From the NCBI GenBank assembly GCA_045648505.1, contig JAZROD010000053.1, forward strand, positions 1-64,000: a stretch of DNA of 64,000 bases. Direction: 5' to 3'. This stretch comes from RGIG8700 sp045648505. Lineage in GTDB: Bacteria; Bacillota; Clostridia; RGIG6154. The position numbers and the translations under genes are program-made. Below the pieces are notes generated by a model, which saw only the letters and a list, made by a program, of their open reading frames with translations, had not been told where the DNA came from and made no database searches. This document shows positions 58,683 through 64,000 of the stretch, piece by piece. Numbering within the stretch: the stretch's first letter is position 1; every line of letters begins with the position of its first letter.

Positions 58683-58857
58683 AGTTTTAAAAATGAGTTT
58701 GTATGGGGCGTTGCAGCTGCATATTATCAGATAGAGGACGAATGGAACGAAGATAGCAAATGGCTGCAGCGACAGATTTGGTATTGTTTATGTAGATTAT
58801 GAAAGAATACCAAAAGACTCTGCTTATTGGTATAAAGAATGGATTGAAAAACATTGA
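58683..58857 (+). pseudogene. GH1 beta-glucosidase remnant with large internal deletion
   Basis: Codons from 58686 read FKNEFVWGVAAAYYQIED-WNED, the N-terminus of a GH1 beta-glucosidase. From about 58756, in another frame, ANGCSDRFGIVYVDYERIP and on to YKEWIEKH then stop (58855-58857), the GH1 C-terminus (normally ..EWANGYSDRFG). The roughly 400 codons between, including both catalytic glutamates, are missing; the join is near 58754-58757. The start codon position reads ATT instead of ATG. Confidence 0.85.
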
Positions 58858-58876
58858 AGAAAGGGAATGTGAAAAA

Positions 58877-59920
58877 ATGAAAGTATATTTAAAAGAAGAA
58901 ATGTTTACAGACAGAGAGTTTGTTCTTGTAGAGAACAAGAATCTTAAAGCGACAGCTTTTCGTTATTCAACAGGAGTTGCGGCTCTTAAAGTTGAAAATG
59001 AACGCGGATATTTTATTATTCTTCCGTTTATGGGACAACAGATATGGCGTATGAATTTCGACGGCCGTGATCTTACAATGAAAACTACTTTTGAAGAACC
59101 AATACCAAATGTTTTGTATTTGCAGACTTATGGCGGATTTTTATATCATTGTGGAATATCATCAGTTGGTGCTCCTGATGAAAGTCATCTGCAGCACGGA
59201 GAAATTCCTAATATAAAATATAAAGAAGCATATATAATCACAGATGAAGACGAAAAAGGTGCATATATGACAGTGGGCGGATGCCTTGACTTTAACATTG
59301 GTTTTGTTAAGAGATTTATGTTTATGCCTGCTTGCACTTTGCGTGCGGGTGAAGCCCTTGTGAATGTAAGCTCTGAATTAAAGAATATGAGAAAAAATCC
59401 GATGGAATATGCTTATCTTTGCCATATAAATTTTGCACCTATTGACGGCGCAAAACTCTATTATAATGCAGAGCTTAAAACTGTTCATAAAGGTATTCCT
59501 GAACAAATGGAGCCTTCAGCAAAAGAAAAACTGAAAACTTTTATGGACAATCTTGAGAAGGACATTCATTGTGCGGATGTTGTGGGACTTGAAGATCAGA
59601 TATATGAGCCTGAAATATGCTCAACAATGATGTATCAGGGCAAAGTGGGACAGACACTTCAGTACAAAGAAGGTGTTGGAGCTTGCTATGTGAAGCACGA
59701 TGTTGAAGCTATGCCATACGCAATCAGATGGATATCAAGAACAGAATGTGAAGATGCAATGGGAATGGTACTTCCTTGCACCTGCGAGCATCTTGGTTAT
59801 AAATATGTAAAAGAAAATAATCAGATAAAATATTTAAACGGCAATTCAAGCGTATTCTTTAATCTTACTGCCGGCTGGGTAGACGATGAAGAGGCAAAAG
59901 AGATTATAAAGTCTATATAA
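58877..59920 (+). CDS. DUF4432 family protein (aldose-epimerase-like), second copy
   Basis: 347 aa of the same beta-sandwich group as the gene at 5440, with GGFLYHCGISSVGAPDE near residue 92 and LQHGEIPNIKY, SRTECEDAMGMVLPCTCEH near the end. Probable sugar mutarotase role by fold only. Start 58877 after AAAGGGAATG; the GH1 remnant ends 19 bases upstream, so the two were probably one operon for beta-glucoside use. Confidence 0.75.
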   Translation: MKVYLKEEMFTDREFVLVENKNLKATAFRYSTGVAALKVENERGYFIILPFMGQQIWRMNFDGRDLTMKTTFEEPIPNVLYLQTYGGFLYHCGISSVGAPDESHLQHGEIPNIKYKEAYIITDEDEKGAYMTVGGCLDFNIGFVKRFMFMPACTLRAGEALVNVSSELKNMRKNPMEYAYLCHINFAPIDGAKLYYNAELKTVHKGIPEQMEPSAKEKLKTFMDNLEKDIHCADVVGLEDQIYEPEICSTMMYQGKVGQTLQYKEGVGACYVKHDVEAMPYAIRWISRTECEDAMGMVLPCTCEHLGYKYVKENNQIKYLNGNSSVFFNLTAGWVDDEEAKEIIKSI

Positions 59921-59969
59921 AATCACCACCTTTGTATAAAACATATTAAAGAAAGGTCAGGTGATAAAT

Positions 59970-60998
59970 ATGCAAATGCACTTTCACAGAAAGCTTCCGA
60001 TTCCCAAAGAGGTTAAGGAAGCATATCCGCTTACAGACCGAATGATACAGGTGAAAGCGGAAAGAGATGAGAAAATTAAAGAAGTATTCGACGGAGTATC
60101 AGATAAATTTATCCTCATCATTGGTCCGTGTTCTGCTGACCATAATGAGCCTGTGCTTGAATATATTTCCAGACTCAGAAGAATTGAAGATAAGGTTTCG
60201 GATAAAATTATAATTATACCAAGAATTTATACAAACAAACCAAGAACAACAGGTCAGGGATATAAAGGAATGCTTCATCAACCTGACCCTGAAGCACAGC
60301 CTGATATGTATAGAGGCATTGTAGCAATCAGAGATTTGCATCTTACAGCTTTGCGTGATTATGATTTTTCGTGCGCAGACGAAATGCTCTATCCTGAAAA
60401 CTACCGTTATCTTTCAGATTTGCTTTCTTATGTTGCAGTAGGTGCCCGTTCGGTTGAAAATCAACAACACAGACTTGTGGCAAGCGGTATTGGTGCACCT
60501 GTTGGTATGAAGAATCCCACAAGTGGAGATATGAGTGTTATGATGAATTCCATAGTGGCGGCACAGTCAAGCCACACATTCCTTTACAGAGGATGGGAAG
60601 TAACAAGTGATGGTAACCCTTATGCACACGCAATTTTAAGAGGATATGTTAATTATGCAGGCAAAAGTGTTTCAAATTATCACTACGAGGACCTTCTTGC
60701 AGTTAAAGAAATATACGAAGAATCAAATCTGGTAAATCCTTCTGTAATTGTTGACACTAACCACAACAATTCAGGAAAACAGTATCTTGAGCAGATTCGT
60801 ATTGCCAAAGATGTTGTCCACAGCAGAAATCAGAACAAAGATATTAAAAAGCTTGTAAAAGGCATTATGATAGAAAGCTATCTTGAGGACGGTGCACAAA
60901 GCATAGGGGACGGAGTGTTTGGTAAATCAATCACGGACCCTTGTCTTGGTTGGGAAAAAACAGAACAACTTATTATGGATATAGCGCAAAAACTTTGA
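59970..60998 (+). CDS. aroF: 3-Deoxy-7-phosphoheptulonate (DAHP) synthase, AroF/G/H type
   Basis: 342 aa class I-alpha DAHP synthase, first step of the shikimate pathway. Seen: IIGPCSADH near residue 50, NKPRTTGQGYKGML near residue 90, AVGARSVENQQHRL, GMKNPTSGDMS and IMIESYLEDGAQ. Residues of metal and PEP binding are present. Start 59970 after CAGGTGAT. Monocistronic with a terminator. Confidence 0.94.
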   Translation: MQMHFHRKLPIPKEVKEAYPLTDRMIQVKAERDEKIKEVFDGVSDKFILIIGPCSADHNEPVLEYISRLRRIEDKVSDKIIIIPRIYTNKPRTTGQGYKGMLHQPDPEAQPDMYRGIVAIRDLHLTALRDYDFSCADEMLYPENYRYLSDLLSYVAVGARSVENQQHRLVASGIGAPVGMKNPTSGDMSVMMNSIVAAQSSHTFLYRGWEVTSDGNPYAHAILRGYVNYAGKSVSNYHYEDLLAVKEIYEESNLVNPSVIVDTNHNNSGKQYLEQIRIAKDVVHSRNQNKDIKKLVKGIMIESYLEDGAQSIGDGVFGKSITDPCLGWEKTEQLIMDIAQKL

Positions 60999-61000
60999 TG

Positions 61001-61031
61001 AAAAATGACAACCCGAGGGTTGTCATTTTTA
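61001..61031. terminator. Bidirectional terminator between aroF and dacF
   Basis: AAAATGACAACCC (61002-61014) pairs with GGGTTGTCATTTT (61018-61030), loop GAG; its end touches the dacF stop on the minus strand. Confidence 0.9.
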
Positions 61032-62426
61032 TCGCTCTTTAGAAATCGAGCTGAGAAATTCGGCTCTGTCTTTTCTTTCGGCTTCCAGCATCTGTTGTCT
61101 TCTGATGCGTTTTCTGCGAAGTTTTTGCTTTCTGCGATGATTGTATATGAGAAGAAGTATTATTAAGACAGGAATGAAGAAATATGGACTGAAAAGAACT
61201 TTTGTTATTTTATGGAATATATGCAGAAGTTCATTTCTTTCCACATCATTTACCATAACAAGATTTGATGTGGCAATTATTGTTCCTTCGTATGAATATG
61301 TAACAGTTCCAAGTACAGTTCCTTTGGCTATTGGTGCGGATATCTGTTCGGGGAGATTAAACTCTGCCGTGATTTCCTGTGAACCGTTTTTTACAGGAAC
61401 AAGAGCGTTGATTGTATTATCTACAGTAAGCTCTGCCGATTTTTTACCTTTCGCTTCGTACACCTCTGAAGTGTGAACTATATCACCGGGAGCGGCAACT
61501 ACTTTGTTCATATAATTTTTAAAACCAAAGTCGTAAAGAGCTTTTGAATCTATGTACGAATACGCTTTTGATTCTAAATCTTCATTCTGACATCCCATAA
61601 CAACAGAAAGAAGATTCATATTTTCATATTGTGCTGATGATACAAGGCAATATCCTGCTTTTGATGTGTGACCTGTTTTTATACCGGTACATAAAGGGTA
61701 TTTGTGATATGCTGAACTTAAAAACAGATTTGTGCTAGATAAATTTCGTTCGGCATCATACTTGTTTGTAGGGCCGATTTTATATGTGGCAGTTTTTACA
61801 ATATTGCGGAAGGTTTCGTTTTTCATTGCATATTGAGAGAGTAAAGCAAGGTCGTTGGCTGTGGTATAGTGGTTGTCATTATGCATACCACAAACGCTTT
61901 CATAATGAGTGTTGTTCATACCAAGCTCTTTTGCTTTTTGGTTCATAATTTCAATGAAACCATCTATAGAGCCTGCAAGATGTACTGCTATAGCGTTTGC
62001 AGCGTCATTTGCAGAAGGAATAAGCATAGCATTTACAAGTTGTTCAAGGGTGAGTTTTTCTCCCACAAGCAGTCCTATTTGTGAATCGTAGATTGTGATA
62101 GGTGCAATTGCTTCACTACTTACTGTAACAACATCATCAAAATTACCCATTTCTATTGCAAGTATGCCTGTCATTATTTTAGTTGTACTTGCAGGATAAA
62201 TTCTTTTGTTTATGTTTTTTCCGTAAAGCAATCTGCCTGAATTCATATCAATGAGCAATGCGGAATCTGAACTGTTTACAGATGGTGAAGTCATAGAGGG
62301 GTTTTCTATAAAGATGGTTTCCCCTGAAGACTCTGCAGTGCTTGTATTTGGTGTTGTTGCTGAAATATGCACAGGTGAAATACATAAAGCAAAAACAACT
62401 ATAAGTGAAAGAATTGTTTTTTTCAT
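61029..62426 (-). CDS. dacF: D-alanyl-D-alanine carboxypeptidase (DacF/PBP5-like, S11)
   Basis: 465 aa. Signal peptide (residues 1-24), then the penicillin-binding motifs STTK near residue 80 (nucleophile Ser), SAN near 139 and KTGHT near 247. A beta-rich C-terminal domain is followed by a membrane helix (residues about 405-425, FFIPVLIILLLI) and a highly basic cytoplasmic tail. It trims peptidoglycan stem peptides. Confidence 0.93.
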   Translation of the reverse strand: MKKTILSLIVVFALCISPVHISATTPNTSTAESSGETIFIENPSMTSPSVNSSDSALLIDMNSGRLLYGKNINKRIYPASTTKIMTGILAIEMGNFDDVVTVSSEAIAPITIYDSQIGLLVGEKLTLEQLVNAMLIPSANDAANAIAVHLAGSIDGFIEIMNQKAKELGMNNTHYESVCGMHNDNHYTTANDLALLSQYAMKNETFRNIVKTATYKIGPTNKYDAERNLSSTNLFLSSAYHKYPLCTGIKTGHTSKAGYCLVSSAQYENMNLLSVVMGCQNEDLESKAYSYIDSKALYDFGFKNYMNKVVAAPGDIVHTSEVYEAKGKKSAELTVDNTINALVPVKNGSQEITAEFNLPEQISAPIAKGTVLGTVTYSYEGTIIATSNLVMVNDVERNELLHIFHKITKVLFSPYFFIPVLIILLLIYNHRRKQKLRRKRIRRQQMLEAERKDRAEFLSSISKER

Positions 62427-62459
62427 TTATTATCTCCGATTTATAAAGTATTTGTTATG

Positions 62460-62488
62460 ATTATACACAAATATCTTGCTTATTTCAA
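62460..62488 (-). promoter_or_regulatory. Sigma-A promoter of dacF
   Basis: Minus strand TTGAAA (62488-62483), 17-nt spacer, TATAAT (62465-62460). Confidence 0.75.
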
Positions 62489-62512
62489 CATTAAAAGTAA
62501 AAATATATAATA

Positions 62513-62541
62513 TTGTCTTTTTCAACCCTTCGTGATATAAT
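62513..62541 (+). promoter_or_regulatory. Sigma-A promoter of the GH2 gene
   Basis: TTGTCT (62513-62518), 17-nt spacer, TATAAT (62536-62541), about 80 bases before the start. Confidence 0.7.
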
Positions 62542-62619
62542 AAGCAGAAAGAAGCTTGCATTTAATACTGTGAAAAGTTTGTTTGAAAAATACAAAGGGT
62601 AAAAGAAAGGGAAAAATAT

Positions 62620-64000
62620 ATGAGAAAATATGAAGATTTAAAATATATCAGCGAAAACAGAGAACCACAAAGGGCGTATTATATTCCTGAGGGTGGATAT
62701 GAGATGCTTAATGGTGTGTGGGATTTTAAGTTTTATGATGCAGATTTTGAAGAAAGCTATGTGGATAAAGAATGGGGAAAGATAGATGTTCCTTCCTGTT
62801 GGCAGCTTAAGGGTTATGAAAATCCCAACTATGCAAATGTTGCATATCCGTTTCCATACGACCCTCCGTATGTTCCTAACAAAAATCCTATGGGTGTTTA
62901 CAGAAGAACATTTAATGTTGATGATGCGACAAGAAAAACATATATTGTGTTTGAAGGCGTCTCAAGTTGTCTTGAACTTTATATAAATGACAAGTATGTG
63001 GGCTATTCTCAGGGTAGCCATCTACAGGCAGAATTTGATATAACTGATTGTGTTGAAAATGGGGAAAATACAGTTGTTGCAAAGGTGCGCAAGTGGTGCA
63101 GCGGCTCATATTTAGAGGATCAGGACTTTTTCAGATTTAACGGAATATTCAGGGATGTATATCTTCTGTCAAGACCTTTAGGGCATATAAAAGATATCAG
63201 CATTACAACAGATGATAATGTTATAAGCATTGTATTTGACGGTAAAGCAGATATAACTCTTTACGATAAAGAAAAGAATGTTATTAAAAAAGAATTTGCA
63301 GAAAATTCTGCAAGCTTTACAGTTGAAAATCCAATAAAATGGAATGCTGAAAAACCATATCTTTATGAGCTTGTATTTGAATATAAAGGTGAAGTTATTT
63401 CTCAGAAAGTTGGATTTGTAACCTATGAAACAGGCAAGGATTATGAATTCCTGGTTAATGGTGTTGAGGTAAAACTCAAAGGCGTAAATCATCACGATAC
63501 CCATCCATATAATGGCTGGTGTATGACTGATGAAGAAATTATGAATGATTTGATGCTTATGAAAAAGCTTAACATCAACACCATAAGAACATCTCATTAT
63601 CCTCCTACACCGAAATTTCTTGAAATGTGCGATGAACTTGGATTTTATGTTATGCTTGAAACAGACCTTGAAACTCATGGGATATGCACAATAGAGAGTG
63701 AAAAGTGGGCGTATGACTGCGTTGACAATCCTATATGGCTCTGTGAAAATCCTGATTGGAAGGAAGCTTATGTTGAAAGAATGGAAAGAGCGTATCAGAG
63801 AGATAAAAACCATTGCAGTATTTTTTCATGGTCAACGGGCAACGAAAGCGGACACGGTAACAATCATCTTGCTATGATGGAATATATAAGAGCAAATGAC
63901 AAAAAAAGACTAATTCATTCAGAAGATGCTTCAAGAATGTCTGAACAAACAGAGTACTACGGCGAAAAAATAGCAGAATATGCAAAAAGAACAGACATTT
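62620..64000 (+). CDS. lacZ: GH2 beta-galactosidase, partial (runs off the window)
   Basis: 460 codons without a stop. LacZ layout: N-terminal jelly roll with VPSCWQLKGYENPNYANV and PFPYDPPYVP near residue 60-80, immunoglobulin-like domain, then the catalytic barrel: KGVNHHDTHP near residue 290, RTSHYPPTPKF, and the acid/base Glu in STGNESGHG near residue 410. The nucleophile lies beyond the window. No signal peptide, so cytoplasmic. Start 62620 after AAAGGG. Confidence 0.93.
   Translation, partial: MRKYEDLKYISENREPQRAYYIPEGGYEMLNGVWDFKFYDADFEESYVDKEWGKIDVPSCWQLKGYENPNYANVAYPFPYDPPYVPNKNPMGVYRRTFNVDDATRKTYIVFEGVSSCLELYINDKYVGYSQGSHLQAEFDITDCVENGENTVVAKVRKWCSGSYLEDQDFFRFNGIFRDVYLLSRPLGHIKDISITTDDNVISIVFDGKADITLYDKEKNVIKKEFAENSASFTVENPIKWNAEKPYLYELVFEYKGEVISQKVGFVTYETGKDYEFLVNGVEVKLKGVNHHDTHPYNGWCMTDEEIMNDLMLMKKLNINTIRTSHYPPTPKFLEMCDELGFYVMLETDLETHGICTIESEKWAYDCVDNPIWLCENPDWKEAYVERMERAYQRDKNHCSIFSWSTGNESGHGNNHLAMMEYIRANDKKRLIHSEDASRMSEQTEYYGEKIAEYAKRTDI

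Overview
The window looks like a chromosomal segment of an AT-rich, anaerobic, spore-forming member of the Clostridia, probably a gut or rumen lineage related to Oscillospiraceae. Reasons: sporulation genes (spoVAC-spoVAD-spoVAE, spoIIID), Gram-positive regulatory RNAs (a T-box, an L20-type leader), AGGAGG-type ribosome binding sites, sigma-A promoters with 17-nt spacers, meso-diaminopimelate dehydrogenase, TTG/GTG starts, ferredoxin-like and ECF/TRAP transport genes, and many glycoside hydrolases. Nothing looks like a phage or a conjugative element.

Layout. 0.1-3.8 kb: a peptide-type ABC lipoprotein and a YmdB-like phosphodiesterase (minus), then infC-rpmI-rplT behind a leader/attenuator. 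3.9-13.4 kb: a ferredoxin-tailed aldo/keto reductase followed by a micro-hairpin array, two aldose-epimerase-fold/cyclase genes, a FliB-like methylase, a HAD phosphatase, trkA-trkH and a small hydrolase operon. 13.5-21.8 kb: tRNA-Ser(CGA), an M14 peptidase, an acyltransferase/acyl-CoA ligase pair, a TAXI-TRAP transporter and a 1-phosphofructokinase-type kinase. 21.8-32.3 kb: a frameshifted AraC regulator divergent from a sugar operon (glycosidase, D-lyxose isomerase, ketose 3-epimerase); a T-box in front of an unusual XRE-cupin-acyl-CoA synthetase fusion; panT-like ECF component and coaX; a GH78 gene with a perfect operator palindrome inside its promoter.

32.3-35.4 kb: rpsT (minus), then a region with few genes holding a type I toxin-antitoxin locus (21-residue hydrophobic peptide plus antisense RNA) bracketed by two near-identical micro-hairpin arrays, a lone cupin gene and ddh (minus). 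35.4-42.8 kb: the classical translation operon rimP-nusA-ylxR-ylxQ-infB-rbfA-nrnA-truB-ribF, followed by an orphan structured RNA. 43-48.9 kb (minus): ROK regulator-clpE-comEC-holA. 49-53.5 kb: spoVA genes, murI, a cysteine hydrolase and a PepV-type dipeptidase. 53.6-57 kb: LMW phosphatase, then a thiamine salvage operon (thiW-thiM-thiE-thiD) with a TPP riboswitch followed by a second structured leader that appears to hide the thiW ribosome binding site. 57-64 kb: DUF2953, Sfp-type transferase, spoIIID, a GH1 beta-glucosidase reduced to its two ends by a large internal deletion, a DUF4432 gene, DAHP synthase, a DacF-type carboxypeptidase and a GH2 beta-galactosidase that runs off the window.

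The most unusual features are the arrays of tiny inverted repeats joined by an ATATCGA/ATATCTC linker (three copies), the toxin-antitoxin locus between two of them, the T-box-controlled fusion enzyme (tentative valine specifier), and the tandem thiamine leader. All calls come from reading the sequence; no database search was possible.
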